64,000 nucleotides of DNA from an uncultured Clostridia bacterium. GTDB lineage: Bacteria > Bacillota > Clostridia > Lachnospirales > Lachnospiraceae. Positions 43,575 through 53,192 of this stretch are shown here, piece by piece. The translations under genes and the position numbers were made by a program. The stretch's first letter is position 1, and every line of letters begins with the position of its first letter. The stretch covers positions 1 to 64,000 of the forward strand of contig CANDNA010000017.1 of NCBI GenBank assembly GCA_947385955.1, written 5' to 3'. The notes beneath the pieces were generated by a model. It worked only from the letters and a program-made list of their open reading frames with translations, did no database searches and was not told where the DNA came from.

Positions 43575-46037
43575 TCATATATTTACATTTTCGCTAACTA
43601 AAATGTACTTTAAACCACTTTCACATTCCTTCACATCTTTCCTTATCTCGTCCTCATCCAAGCCATTTTTATAATTAAGCAAGCTAACATACATTTCCCT
43701 ACATCGTTTCAAAAAAACCTCTTTATCAACTTTTTCATATTTTGAAGCAAAAGCATCATAATAGTCTTTATATGCTCTTGCAACTCTATATTTATAGTAT
43801 CTACTATTCCTTTTTGTTCTTTCCACCTCACTATTTTTATTCAACAATCTATGTGCTTCTATAAAAACTTCCAATGATCCTTCGATTTTCCTATAATAAA
43901 GCTGATTTTCTAATAAATATCTCGCAAAATGATTGTCTATCTGATAAGCAGAAAATGTGCGGCCTCTTTGTTTTGCCAAAGAATAAGCAGTCTTAAAATA
44001 TCTTTCTGCTCTGTCAAATTGATTAATATTTACGCAAACAATTGCATATTGCTCCCAAAAAAAGAGATTTTTTTTGCAGAATTTTAATTCTTTTGCTTTT
44101 TCATAATACTCAATTAATCTCCCTGAATCCATTTGATAGCCAAAAACATATGATATGTAAGAACATGAAACCAAGTTTATCATTGCATTTTTATATTTGT
44201 CACTTCCTAAATACAAATTATCAAGCTTTTTCATCACCGAAGTAAGTACTTGGAACACTTCATCTTTAGAAAAAACTTCCGTTTTCATCATCAATTCTTT
44301 TGCGATAATTGATGATTTTACAGAAATTTCACCCCGTTCAATATCTAAGAAATCACCGCAGTTTTTACTTCTTTTTATTATCCGCTCAGCATCGTTAATA
44401 TCTAATAATATTTTATAATCATTAAGATTTAATCCTAATTCCAAAATTCCGCTAACAAATGTCAATATTAATATACGACGTAATTCACTATTTTCTTTCA
44501 GACTACCTATACTTTCAACAAATTTTTCAATAATATGCATAGATTCAAAAAGATAAAGTAATATATTCTGAAATCTGGATTTACATTCATATTTCAAATA
44601 GCTTATTCTCTTTTGCTGAGAATATCCTGCTAAATCACCATAAAATCCATAATTCGAGATAAGATCATCTAATTCTAATAATTCTAAATCACTTAAAACA
44701 TCTAAATTTATAGGATTTACAAATTGAACACTTTGCATAGTCTCAATAACATCATAAACACTATTATAATAATTGTCATACATTGATGCTCTCATTACTA
44801 AAATAAATCCTATATTTGTTAAATCAAAGTCTGCAAATTTTCTTAAAGTATCCAAAAATAAATTAGCAGGATCACAAATTACTACCTTCTTTTTTCCATC
44901 GCTGCAAAAGTTTTTAATTTCATATAATATTTTAGCGTTAACTACCTGCCTTAAATAATAAAATTCCATATCCGAACACAAATCAATAATCTGATTAACA
45001 AAAATAGATTTTCCATTACCTAAATCCGAATAAACAATAAACGACTTCCCCTCTTTAATTCCTTTTATAATTTCACTTACTTTATCTCTATTTACTAATG
45101 CTTCATAACGTCTTCTTTCATCCTTTTTGTATATACTCTCTTTTTCTTTTCCTTTAAAAAAAAGTTCATATGCATCCCTATCTTCTGGTTTTAATATACT
45201 ATTATATTTATTAGCTTTTTTAAAAGATTTATAGTAGTATTCGTTCTTTTCAATTCTTCCTTCCAGTTTTACCCTGCTTAAATCCTCACAAAATGTTTTT
45301 ATTCCACATAATATAACTCTTCCATATTTATTTAGAAATTTTCTACTAGAATCAGAAAGATCTCCCCTTTCAATAAAAAATATTTTGTCTTTCAATTCTT
45401 CACTTGATATAATCCTACGTATATCTAAATCACTGTGGAATGACAATCCAATTATAAAAATAACCCTCGCACTATGCAATTCATCAATTAAATATGAATA
45501 CCAAGGAGTATCAAAAAATCTGGTATTATTATATGATAAATGTGAAAGTCTAAATGATGCTGGTAATATATCTTCTTCTAAATCTTTTATATAGCCATTA
45601 AGGTGCAATACCATTTTATCTTTATTTACTCTTCTGATATCAGCATCAATATTATATCCTTTAACTTTATTTCCACAGTCATTACAAACTTTTTCCATCA
45701 AATCATCATAATTAGTACTATAAACTTTTATATTTTTAATTCTTGCCAAAGCCTTATAATATTCTTCATATTTTTTCACCGTATAATGCTTTTTTAAATA
45801 ATCAATCAGCATTATTTCACCATATATATCAATATATTCTTGTGAAACAATATCTAATTGTACATCCGGATCCATTTCTGTCACTTTCGCTAACTCCTTC
45901 GCCAGCTGACTTCCAACCATTAAAAACCTATCATCACCTATAAGTTGATTTTCAGCCCCCACAGAAAACCCTGATCCAACAATAAAAACCGCATCACCCT
46001 CTAAAGCATATTTCAATGCACTATCATAATCTATCAT
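43575..46037 (-). CDS. SIR2-STAND protein, probable NAD-consuming anti-phage defence
   Basis: An 820-residue protein. The N-terminal SIR2 domain (about 1-255) has the NAD-binding loop IVGSGFSVGAENQ (19-31), YSTNYDDLME (106-115), the catalytic-type histidine H145 in LHLNGYI, and IIGLSFHSDLD (195-205). A P-loop ATPase follows (Walker A-like SDLGNGKS at 337-344, hydrophobic strand VVICDPANLFLDTL further on). The C-terminal third is helical with TPR-like segments. SIR2-STAND proteins (for example Avs5) kill infected cells by destroying NAD after phage sensing; this gene fits that class. It is much more AT-rich than its neighbours and has no operon partners. Confidence 0.82.
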   Translation of the reverse strand: MIDYDSALKYALEGDAVFIVGSGFSVGAENQLIGDDRFLMVGSQLAKELAKVTEMDPDVQLDIVSQEYIDIYGEIMLIDYLKKHYTVKKYEEYYKALARIKNIKVYSTNYDDLMEKVCNDCGNKVKGYNIDADIRRVNKDKMVLHLNGYIKDLEEDILPASFRLSHLSYNNTRFFDTPWYSYLIDELHSARVIFIIGLSFHSDLDIRRIISSEELKDKIFFIERGDLSDSSRKFLNKYGRVILCGIKTFCEDLSRVKLEGRIEKNEYYYKSFKKANKYNSILKPEDRDAYELFFKGKEKESIYKKDERRRYEALVNRDKVSEIIKGIKEGKSFIVYSDLGNGKSIFVNQIIDLCSDMEFYYLRQVVNAKILYEIKNFCSDGKKKVVICDPANLFLDTLRKFADFDLTNIGFILVMRASMYDNYYNSVYDVIETMQSVQFVNPINLDVLSDLELLELDDLISNYGFYGDLAGYSQQKRISYLKYECKSRFQNILLYLFESMHIIEKFVESIGSLKENSELRRILILTFVSGILELGLNLNDYKILLDINDAERIIKRSKNCGDFLDIERGEISVKSSIIAKELMMKTEVFSKDEVFQVLTSVMKKLDNLYLGSDKYKNAMINLVSCSYISYVFGYQMDSGRLIEYYEKAKELKFCKKNLFFWEQYAIVCVNINQFDRAERYFKTAYSLAKQRGRTFSAYQIDNHFARYLLENQLYYRKIEGSLEVFIEAHRLLNKNSEVERTKRNSRYYKYRVARAYKDYYDAFASKYEKVDKEVFLKRCREMYVSLLNYKNGLDEDEIRKDVKECESGLKYILVSENVNI

Positions 46038-46048
46038 AATTTCTTAAT

Positions 46049-46075
46049 ATGATGTTTATGAATCATAAACATCAT
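46049..46075 (-). promoter_or_regulatory. Perfect palindrome immediately upstream of the SIR2 gene
   Basis: Arms ATGATGTTTATG and CATAAACATCAT with a three-base spacer lie 12 bp before the start codon at 46037, where a Shine-Dalgarno sequence is weak. It could be an operator or an RNA hairpin that limits translation. Confidence 0.5.
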
Positions 46076-46761
46076 GTTTCCTTTCTTTATTGTTAAGTAT
46101 ATTTAAACCATATAATAAAAAATAAATTGTAAACTAATATAAATTTAATGCTAGTATCTTCCAAAACCTCTAAAATTTGTCTGGCACACAAAATTCAGTT
46201 CGTTTTCCCCCCCCTATTTTATCGGTACTAAAACAAAATACAAATCATTAACTCAATAACCTTAATTTAAACCTAGATGTCATTTAAACCCCTAACTGCA
46301 TTGGCAAAAGGTTACCCTTACCCTATATAACCAACACTACATGCCACAACACTCACACATGGCAAACAATTCTTGATATTGCCTATATTATTATAAAGCT
46401 CTGTCTCTAATTTATTGAAAATAATATGACAATGTACTACTACTTACTACAATATTCTATTGAACTGTTGATACTTTCTCTGGTATTATACCCTTTTGCC
46501 AAATACAGTTGGTGCTTTAACGCTCTAAAAATAGAAAATTAAAGATAACGTTTATTCTTTCCTAATCAACCTTTAAGTACAATTGCTTAATCGGTTTTAC
46601 TAAACCTTCCCCAATAGCAAACTTCTGTTATTAAATGTCCAAACCAACTTGCTTTTGTACTTTCCGATTCCTTCCTAAATTACTTTAATCTCTTCTCCAT
46701 TGATATCATTTAAATATTTCTTCACTGCATGTTAACTTTTACCAAAACATTAAACAAATTC
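46076..46761. other. AT-rich stretch without a recognisable gene
   Basis: About 690 bp between the SIR2 gene and fucO. No open frame with a ribosome binding site or known family was found. Short coding-like pieces on the minus strand are broken by many stops, consistent with decayed DNA. A run of eight or more C residues lies near 46210. The right boundary of the acquired segment is probably here, as composition returns to normal at fucO. Confidence 0.5.
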
Positions 46762-47910
46762 TTACAGAAGGCTTCTGTACAGTTCTGCAATCTCTTCCAC
46801 GCTGGTTTCGCGGGGATTGCCCGGTCTGCACGCATCGTCATAAGCAGACTGTGCCAGGAAAGGGATGTCCTCTTCTTTTACAATTTCTTTCAGGTCTTTC
46901 GGGATTCCCACATCCTCTGACAGTTTCTTCACTGCATCCACTGCCGCTTTTCTGTACTCTTCCTGTGTCATGGATTCGGTTCCGGCCACACCCATTGCCT
47001 GGGCGATGTATTTGTACTTATCCCCGGTAGCCTGTGCATTGTATTCCATAACAGTGGGAAGAATGATCGCATTGGCCACACCGTGAGGCGTATCATACAA
47101 AGCGCCCAGAGGATGTGCCATAGAATGGACGATGCCAAGTCCCACATTGGAAAAGCCCATACCTGCCACATACTGTCCCAGAGCCATGTCCTCTCTGCCT
47201 TCCGGCGTATTGTCCACCGCACCGCGCAGGGAACGGGAAATGATCTCAATGGCTTTCAGATGGAACATATCCGACAGCTCCCACGCACCTGCCGTAATAT
47301 ACCCCTCAATGGCATGGGTCAGCGCATCCATACCGGTCGCCGCTGTCAGCCCTCTGGGCATGGAAGCCATCATGTCAGGATCTACAAATGCTGCCACCGG
47401 AATATCTTTGGGGTCTACACAAACCATCTTTCTGTTTTTCTCTGCATCGGTAATGACATAATTGATCGTTACCTCTGCCGCTGTCCCCGCCGTGGTGGGT
47501 ACCGCAAAAATCGGAACGGATTTCTGTGTGGTTGCCGCCACGCCCTCCAGGCTCCTCACATCCGCAAAGTCCGGGTTATTGATAATAATACCGATTGCCT
47601 TGGCCGTATCCATCGAAGAACCGCCGCCTACAGCGATCAGATAATCTGCACCCGATTTCTGATATGCAGCCACACCGGTCTGCACATTTTCGATGGTAGG
47701 GTTGGGTTTGATATTGGAATACAGTTCATAGGTAAGCCCTGCTCCATCCAACACATCCAGCACCTTCTTCGTTACTCCGAATTTTACCAGATCCGGATCG
47801 GAACATACAAAAGCCTTTCCAAATCCCCTGCCCTTTGCCTCCGTTGCAATCTCCTGAATCGCCCCTGCTCCGTGATACGAAGTTTCATTCAATACAAATC
47901 TGTTTGCCAT
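46762..47910 (-). CDS. fucO: Lactaldehyde reductase (iron-containing alcohol dehydrogenase)
   Basis: A 382-residue group III iron-dependent alcohol dehydrogenase, very close to FucO over its full length (MANRFVLNETSYHGAGAI, GGGSSMDTAKAIGIIINNP, TTAGTAAEVTINYVITD, ALTHAIEGYITAGAWELSD, GMGFSNVGLGIVHSMAHPLG, NTPHGVANAI-like DTPHGVANAIILP). It reduces lactaldehyde to 1,2-propanediol in fucose or rhamnose fermentation. Metal ligands are the His residues in SMAHPLG and TPHGVAN plus an upstream Asp and His. The start is ATG 47910 behind AAAGGAG. No fucose or rhamnose genes are adjacent. Confidence 0.9.
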   Translation of the reverse strand: MANRFVLNETSYHGAGAIQEIATEAKGRGFGKAFVCSDPDLVKFGVTKKVLDVLDGAGLTYELYSNIKPNPTIENVQTGVAAYQKSGADYLIAVGGGSSMDTAKAIGIIINNPDFADVRSLEGVAATTQKSVPIFAVPTTAGTAAEVTINYVITDAEKNRKMVCVDPKDIPVAAFVDPDMMASMPRGLTAATGMDALTHAIEGYITAGAWELSDMFHLKAIEIISRSLRGAVDNTPEGREDMALGQYVAGMGFSNVGLGIVHSMAHPLGALYDTPHGVANAIILPTVMEYNAQATGDKYKYIAQAMGVAGTESMTQEEYRKAAVDAVKKLSEDVGIPKDLKEIVKEEDIPFLAQSAYDDACRPGNPRETSVEEIAELYRSLL

Positions 47911-48005
47911 ACCGTTTCTCCTTTTCCAAACTCTTCTGCAATCCCGCTGCGCCCATAATAACCGCCGCTGCAAAGACTGCCTGTGCTGTACTTCCTTTAC
48001 AGTTT

Positions 48006-48033
48006 ATCATATCAGAAGGAAATCTGCACACAA
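48006..48033 (-). promoter_or_regulatory. Probable promoter of fucO
   Basis: Minus strand: -35 TTGTGT (48028-48033), 16-bp spacer, -10 TATGAT (48006-48011), leaving a leader of about 90 bases before the start codon. Confidence 0.5.
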
Positions 48034-48115
48034 AGATTGTACTTTTTTCCTGCTTTTTCTCTTTCTTAACTCAGGGCAATTCCTGTGGCATTGAATCTTC
48101 TGTATTCTGTATCTG

Positions 48116-48344
48116 TCAATTTGTGTCAATTATTTGCTGACAGTAACCTGTGAAGGATATTAGATGTTCTTAGTGTTTTGCTCATTACCAGCAATTTCCG
48201 GACAGGGAGGTCCGGAAAAAGCCCGCCTGAGTCTGGATGACGAATCGGGCTGCTTGCGTCATTTATCAGACGCCTGTATCAAAACACTTAGAATTTCTTA
48301 TATCCGTAACCCGGAACTGTCAGCAAATAATTGGCACAAATTGA
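48116..48344. mobile_element. MITE-like inverted-repeat element or structured RNA
   Basis: A 229-bp unit with 28-bp terminal arms and one mismatch (left begins TCAATTTGTGTCAATTATTT; right ends with its complement). The arms continue as a looser stem to about 48180 and 48287. The centre holds three hairpins: TTCCGGAC/GTCCGGAA, AGCCCG/CGGGCT and GCGTC/GACGC. It lies between the amino-acid transporter terminator and the fucO promoter. It has no coding capacity for a transposase and no obvious target duplication. Confidence 0.6.
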
Positions 48345-48383
48345 TACACGCGTGAATACAAAGAATTTTCCACTTTTCCTGTA

Positions 48384-48429
48384 AAAAAAGAGAAACCGCC
48401 CGGACTCCTGGCCCGCCGCCGTTTCTCTT
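48384..48429 (-). terminator. Terminator of the amino-acid transporter operon
   Basis: Minus strand: GAGAAACGGC-type left arm and GGCGGTTTCTC-type right arm, GC-rich in the middle, followed by seven T. It lies just after the ATPase stop at 48451. Confidence 0.85.
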
Positions 48430-48450
48430 ATTTCCACTGCTTTACTTTTT

Positions 48451-49188
48451 TTACAGAACTTTGTTCAGAAAATCTATGGTACGGGGCTGTGTGGGGTTCA
48501 AAAGCACCTGCTGGGGCGTGCCCTCCTCCACAATCACGCCTTCATCCATAAAGATGACACGGCTGGCCACTTCTCTTGCAAAGCCCATTTCATGTGTCAC
48601 CACCACCATTGTCATACCGTCCCTGGCCAGGCTTTTCATAACTTCCAGAACTTCTCCCACCATTTCCGGATCCAGTGCGCTGGTCGGTTCATCGAAGAGC
48701 ATAATATCCGGATTCATGGCCAGCGCCCTGGCAATGGCCACACGCTGTTTCTGGCCGCCGGATAATTTGCTGGGGTATACCTCCGCCTTTTCTTCCAGAC
48801 CCACCATAGCCAGCAATTCCATACCCTTTTTTCTGGCTTCTTCTTTTGTTATTTTTTTCAGTTCCACCGGCGCCAGCATAATATTCTGAATCACGTTCAG
48901 ATTGGCGAACAGATTAAAATGCTGAAATACCATACCGATGTTTTCCCTGACTTTATTGATGTTGATTTTTTTATCGGTCAGATCATATCCGTCCACGATT
49001 ACCTCACCTGCCGTAATCGTTTCCAGAGCATTCAGACATCGCAGGAACGTACTTTTCCCGGAGCCGGAGGGGCCGATCAGGCATACCACTTCCCCTTCGC
49101 CAATTTCCACATCCATCCCCTTCAATACTTCCAGATGGCCGAAACTCTTCCGCAGTCCCTTAATACTGATTTTACTAGTTCTTTCCAT
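48451..49188 (-). CDS. Polar amino-acid ABC transporter ATP-binding protein
   Basis: A 245-residue ATPase of the GlnQ/HisP family. Walker A is [11 protein letters not shown], the ABC signature [15 protein letters not shown], Walker [14 protein letters not shown] and the switch [10 protein letters not shown]. It powers the importer formed with the permease upstream (14-bp overlap) and the binding lipoprotein. The start follows AAGGAAG. Confidence 0.95.
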   Translation of the reverse strand: MERTSKISIKGLRKSFGHLEVLKGMDVEIGEGEVVCLIGPSGSGKSTFLRCLNALETITAGEVIVDGYDLTDKKININKVRENIGMVFQHFNLFANLNVIQNIMLAPVELKKITKEEARKKGMELLAMVGLEEKAEVYPSKLSGGQKQRVAIARALAMNPDIMLFDEPTSALDPEMVGEVLEVMKSLARDGMTMVVVTHEMGFAREVASRVIFMDEGVIVEEGTPQQVLLNPTQPRTIDFLNKVL

Positions 49189-49834
49189 AGGAAATCTTCC
49201 TTTCCAGTGCTCTTGCCGTCTTTGAAAGCGTTGTGATCACAACCAGATACATCACTGCAATAATTGCCCACATTTTGAATGTTTCAAAATTCCTTGCAAT
49301 GACGATCTGTCCTGCCTTTACCAGTTCCGGGAAACCGATTACAGAAAGAATGGAAGTATCCTTCAGGGTGATGATAAACTGATTGATAATGGATGGGATC
49401 ATAACCCGGATAGCCTGGGGCAGCACCACCCTGCACATAGCCTTACTGTATGGCAGGCCCAGACTTCTGGCCGCCTCCATCTGTCCCTTGTCTATGGACT
49501 GGATTCCCGCGCGGACGATTTCCGCCATATAAGCTCCCGCATTCATACTCAGGGAAATGATACCTGCCGTCAGCGCATCCAGCCTGACCCCGGTCGCCAT
49601 CGGGATTCCGAAGTACACGAAAAATGCAAGTACGATCAGCGGCACACCCCGGATACAGTCTATGTAGACATTTGCAATGGTATTGCAGACCCTGCTTTTG
49701 GACACATTCAAAAGCCCGAAAAACAATCCGATAAACGCCGCAAAAATAAGCGACAACAGGGTAAGCTCCAGGGTTTTCCCCATCGCTCCCAGAAGATATA
49801 CTCCGTTTTCCCTGATCAGACCCAAAAATGACAT
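49175..49834 (-). CDS. Polar amino-acid ABC transporter permease
   Basis: A 219-residue HisM/GlnP-type permease with about five membrane spans ([59 protein letters not shown]). The EAA motif is [23 protein letters not shown] 49834 ([10 protein letters not shown]) has AGAAGGG upstream and removes an odd hydrophilic leader present in the longer frame to 49879. A single permease gene implies a homodimer. Confidence 0.92.
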   Translation of the reverse strand: MSFLGLIRENGVYLLGAMGKTLELTLLSLIFAAFIGLFFGLLNVSKSRVCNTIANVYIDCIRGVPLIVLAFFVYFGIPMATGVRLDALTAGIISLSMNAGAYMAEIVRAGIQSIDKGQMEAARSLGLPYSKAMCRVVLPQAIRVMIPSIINQFIITLKDTSILSVIGFPELVKAGQIVIARNFETFKMWAIIAVMYLVVITTLSKTARALERKISYGKN

Positions 49835-49932
49835 TGCCAAACCACCCTTCTCTTCCGTTCTGTACAGAAGTGATGACATATACGCCGCCCTTTCGGTCGT
49901 CCGTATATATCATCCATTTCCATACGGAATTA

Positions 49933-50781
49933 TTATTTTGTATAAGTTGCTACGATTTCATCGTATTTTCCGTTTTCCTTGATGTTCTTCAGGCCGGCCT
50001 GGAACATGGCAAGCAGCTCTGCATTCTCACCCTTCTTTACGGCAAATCCATACGGGGTCTGGGATTCGTTTACGTCTCCCGGCATTTCCATGCCTGCGCC
50101 CTGCTGGATGTTATAGGCCATAACCGGATAATCCTCAAAACATGCAACCGTATTGCCTGTGATGACATCCTGATACATGGTGGGAGAATCGGAAAATTCC
50201 ACGATCTCAAAGCCATACTCTTCTGCAATGGATTTTGCAAAAGCAGCGCCGTTGGTACCGGTCTTAACAGCAACCTTCTGACCGGACAGATCTTCGTAGG
50301 ACGCAATTTCAGATCCCTTTGCCACAGCCATTGTCACACCTGCATCATAATAAGAATCGGAAAAATCAAATTTTTCTTTTCTTTCGTCTGTGATGGACAT
50401 CCCTGCAATCACGCCGTCAGCCTGACCGGATTCCACGGCAAGCAGGGCTGCGTCAAACCCAAGAGGCTGCAGTTCATAGGTAAATCCCTGATCTTCTGCA
50501 ATCGCTGCCAGCAGATCCACATCAATGCCGACAAAATTATTGGATGCATCATTAAATTCAAACGGTGCAAATACAGTATCGGTAGCAATGATAAAAGATC
50601 CGCCCCCTGTGGATGCACTTTCAGTCTCTGCTCCTGCGCTCTCTGTCTCCTGTGCTCCTGCACTTTCGGTCTCTGCTGCCGGTTCGCTGTCAGCCGCAGG
50701 CGCCTGTGCATCATTTCCGCAGGCAGTCATGGTCAAAACCATCGCAGCGGCAAGCACTGCCGATAAAAGTTTCTTTTTCAT
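49933..50781 (-). CDS. Polar amino-acid-binding lipoprotein
   Basis: A 282-residue SBP_bac_3 family binding protein. Signal peptide LSAVLAAAMVLTMTAC with lipobox MTAC is followed by a low-complexity Ala/Glu/Ser linker (about 24-53). The binding domain has FIIATDTVFAPFEFNDASNN, VGIDVDLLAAIAEDQGF, FDFSDSYYDAGVTMAV and GQKVAVKTGTNGAAF. The ligand cannot be read from sequence; cystine, glutamine and arginine are possible. The start follows AGGAGG. Confidence 0.93.
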   Translation of the reverse strand: MKKKLLSAVLAAAMVLTMTACGNDAQAPAADSEPAAETESAGAQETESAGAETESASTGGGSFIIATDTVFAPFEFNDASNNFVGIDVDLLAAIAEDQGFTYELQPLGFDAALLAVESGQADGVIAGMSITDERKEKFDFSDSYYDAGVTMAVAKGSEIASYEDLSGQKVAVKTGTNGAAFAKSIAEEYGFEIVEFSDSPTMYQDVITGNTVACFEDYPVMAYNIQQGAGMEMPGDVNESQTPYGFAVKKGENAELLAMFQAGLKNIKENGKYDEIVATYTK

Positions 50782-50810
50782 AATCATATCCTCCTTACAA
50801 TCTGTGTCCG

Positions 50811-50832
50811 GGATAATTGTATACAATCATCC
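50811..50832 (-). promoter_or_regulatory. GntR-like palindrome downstream of the transporter promoter
   Basis: GGATAATTGTA and TACAATCATCC form a 22-bp inverted repeat (ten of eleven pairs) with the perfect core ATTGTATACAAT. It overlaps the expected transcription start of the amino-acid transporter operon. TTGTATACAA-type cores are typical of GntR/FCD-family operators. No regulator gene is adjacent. Confidence 0.5.
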
Positions 50833-50844
50833 CACTAAAATCAA

Positions 50845-50874
50845 TTTATACCACAGAATGTTTCCTTTTGTCAA
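50845..50874 (-). promoter_or_regulatory. SigmaA promoter of the amino-acid transporter operon
   Basis: Minus strand: perfect -35 TTGACA (50869-50874), 18-bp spacer, -10 TATAAA (50845-50850), 64 bp before the binding-protein start. Confidence 0.8.
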
Positions 50875-50881
50875 GTAGGAC

Positions 50882-52120
50882 CTAAATCAAAGGATATTTT
50901 TTTGTCAGTTCCTCCACAATCGCCCTGGCCGCGGGAACGTTTTCTTCCCCGCCTTTGATCACAAGGGCAATGGCCTGAGCAATCTGCTCCATATCATCCG
51001 TCTGCATCCCTCTGGAAGTAACAGCCGGGGTTCCCAGACGGATACCGCTTGTTACAAAAGGAGACTGGGGATCATTGGGTATGGTATTTTTATTGCAGGT
51101 AAGATGGGCCATATCCAGCAGCTTTTCCACTGCCTTTCCTGTCAGGCCGAAATTGGTCAGATCCACCAGCATCAGATGGTTGTCCGTACCGCCGGATACG
51201 ATATGGATCCCTCTCTCCAGCAGTCCCTTACAGAGCGCCTGTGCATTGTCAACAATGCCTTTCTGATACTGCTTAAATTCATCGGTCAGCGCCTCTTTGA
51301 AGCATACTGCCTTGGCCGCAATCACATGCATCAGGGGACCGCCCTGAATGCCCGGGAAAATCGCTTTGTTGAAATTATATTTCTTAGCCGCTTCTTCATT
51401 GGCCAGAATCAGACCGCCTCTGGGCCCTCTCAGCGTCTTATGGGTGGTCGTGGTCACCACATCCGCATACGGAATCGGGCTGGGATGGAGCCCCGCTGCC
51501 ACAAGCCCGGCAATATGAGCCATGTCCACCATCAACACGGCGCCCACTTCATCCGCCACTTCCCGGAACTTTTTAAAATCTATGGTCCTGGCATAGGCAG
51601 ACGCACCTGCGATGATCATTTTAGGCCTTGCTTCCAGCGCGATCTGACGCATCCTGTCATAGTCAAGAAAGCCTTCGTCATTGACACCATACGGCACGAT
51701 CTTAAAATATTTGCCTGAAATATTCACCGGACTTCCGTGGGTCAGATGACCGCCGTGATCCAGATTCATTCCCATGATCACATCCCCCGGCTCACACACT
51801 GCAAACTGCACTGCCAGATTCGCCTGTGCGCCGGAGTGGGCCTGTACATTGGCATACTCACAGCCAAACAGCTCCTTTGCCCGGTCTATGGCAAGATTCT
51901 CCACCACATCCACACATTCACACCCGCCATAATAGCGCTTTCCCGGATAACCTTCCGCATACTTATTGGTCAGAGGGCTGCCCATTGCCGCCATAACCGC
52001 TTTGCTGACCCAGTTTTCCGATGCAATCAGCTCTATGTGGCTGTTCTGTCTTTCCTGCTCGTCCACAATCGCCCTGGCAATTTCAGGATCCACTTTTTTT
52101 ACTTCATCCAATGAATACAT
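50882..52120 (-). CDS. glyA: Serine hydroxymethyltransferase
   Basis: PLP enzyme converting serine and THF to glycine and methylene-THF. The 412-residue length is normal. Signatures are [57 protein letters not shown] and the PLP-lysine segment [16 protein letters not shown]. The start is ATG 52120 behind GGAGG; the much longer open frame upstream has no family match. It links to metF through one-carbon metabolism. Confidence 0.97.
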   Translation of the reverse strand: MYSLDEVKKVDPEIARAIVDEQERQNSHIELIASENWVSKAVMAAMGSPLTNKYAEGYPGKRYYGGCECVDVVENLAIDRAKELFGCEYANVQAHSGAQANLAVQFAVCEPGDVIMGMNLDHGGHLTHGSPVNISGKYFKIVPYGVNDEGFLDYDRMRQIALEARPKMIIAGASAYARTIDFKKFREVADEVGAVLMVDMAHIAGLVAAGLHPSPIPYADVVTTTTHKTLRGPRGGLILANEEAAKKYNFNKAIFPGIQGGPLMHVIAAKAVCFKEALTDEFKQYQKGIVDNAQALCKGLLERGIHIVSGGTDNHLMLVDLTNFGLTGKAVEKLLDMAHLTCNKNTIPNDPQSPFVTSGIRLGTPAVTSRGMQTDDMEQIAQAIALVIKGGEENVPAARAIVEELTKKYPLI

Positions 52121-52261
52121 TATCATTCCTCCATTTATCATTTTGATTGCCTTTTGCTTTTCCGTTTTGCACGTCCTGCGCTCTGCATTCTGTTTTTCCT
52201 GTGAGTATAACACAGCCGACGCTCTGTCGCAAGCAAAGAATACGGCCATGCCCTGACTGCT

Positions 52262-53173
52262 CTATCCCCCGTACCGCTTTACAATCCGCATCACCGACGG
52301 CAGATATGCGCTGCCAAACAGATTCAGATGATTCAGAAGATGGTACAGATGGTACAGATCGCGCCGGGATTCATATCCCGGCTCCAGCGGCGCCGCTTCC
52401 TGGTAAGCCCGGTAAAAAGCCGGTGGGAATCCGCCGAAAAGCTCTGTCATGGCAAGATCCGTTTCCGCATGCCCCACATAAACCGCCGGATCAATCAGCC
52501 ATGCATGTCCGTCCCGTCCTGTTATCACATTTCCCGACCACAGGTCTCCGTGCAGCAGAGAAGGATACGCCGGCTCAGTCAGTATTTCTTCTGCCCGCTC
52601 CAGCACTCTGGCCGCGCTTTTCCTCCCTGCCTTATCGAAATATCCGAAGGCCCGCTCAAACTGCGGCTCCAGACGGCAGTCCCGGAAAAATCCAGTCCAG
52701 CTTTCCTGCGCCGTATTGCACTGTTTTCCCATACCGATATAGTTGTCCATAAAAAAGCCATACCGGCCTCCGGTTACAAAATCCGCTGCCTGCGCCCGGT
52801 GCATAGCGGCCAGATTCCGGCCAAACTGCTCCCAGTAGTCATCCCGGCGCCTGCCCTCCAGATATTCCAGAAGCAAAAATGCATACCCGTCCCGCCCCGG
52901 CTCTGTCCCGGTACAAAGTACCTGCGGCGTACCGACAGCCTTTGTCCCGGCAATGGCAGAGAGCCCGGCGGCCTCTGCCTGAAAAAACGGAGCATTTTCT
53001 TTTGTATTTGCCTTCAGGAACACCCGGGTGCCATCGGATAACCAGAGCAGCCTGGCCTCATTAGAGTCTCCGCCGCCTGCCCTTCTGCTCCTTACAATTT
53101 TGACACTGCTTCCAAACAATGTATGAAGCGCCTCTTCCATAGAAGAAAAATGCGGTGTTTCCACCGATATCAT
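52262..53173 (-). CDS. Fructosamine kinase-family protein
   Basis: A 303-residue kinase of the fructosamine/ketosamine-3-kinase family (aminoglycoside phosphotransferase fold) that phosphorylates glycated amines so the sugar can be released. Motifs are RAGGGDSNEARLLWL, VFLKAN (ATP lysine), AFLLLEYLEG (hinge), SLLHGDLWSGNVI (catalytic loop) and WLIDPAVYVGHAETDLAM (metal-binding). The start is ATG 53173 after AAAGGAGAG. Confidence 0.88.
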   Translation of the reverse strand: MISVETPHFSSMEEALHTLFGSSVKIVRSRRAGGGDSNEARLLWLSDGTRVFLKANTKENAPFFQAEAAGLSAIAGTKAVGTPQVLCTGTEPGRDGYAFLLLEYLEGRRRDDYWEQFGRNLAAMHRAQAADFVTGGRYGFFMDNYIGMGKQCNTAQESWTGFFRDCRLEPQFERAFGYFDKAGRKSAARVLERAEEILTEPAYPSLLHGDLWSGNVITGRDGHAWLIDPAVYVGHAETDLAMTELFGGFPPAFYRAYQEAAPLEPGYESRRDLYHLYHLLNHLNLFGSAYLPSVMRIVKRYGG

Positions 53174-53192
53174 ACGTTTTCTCTCCTTTGTT

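Noticed and set aside
43312-43578. 88-codon minus-strand frame across the hairpins next to the SIR2 stop
   Set aside because: It runs through both palindromes, has no supported start and matches nothing known.
48164-48355. 63-codon plus-strand open frame
   Set aside because: It lies inside the inverted-repeat element, has no ribosome binding site and overlaps its hairpins.
50882-52249. Longer start for glyA at 52249
   Set aside because: The extra 43 residues have no SHMT similarity and a GGAGG site directly precedes the ATG at 52120.
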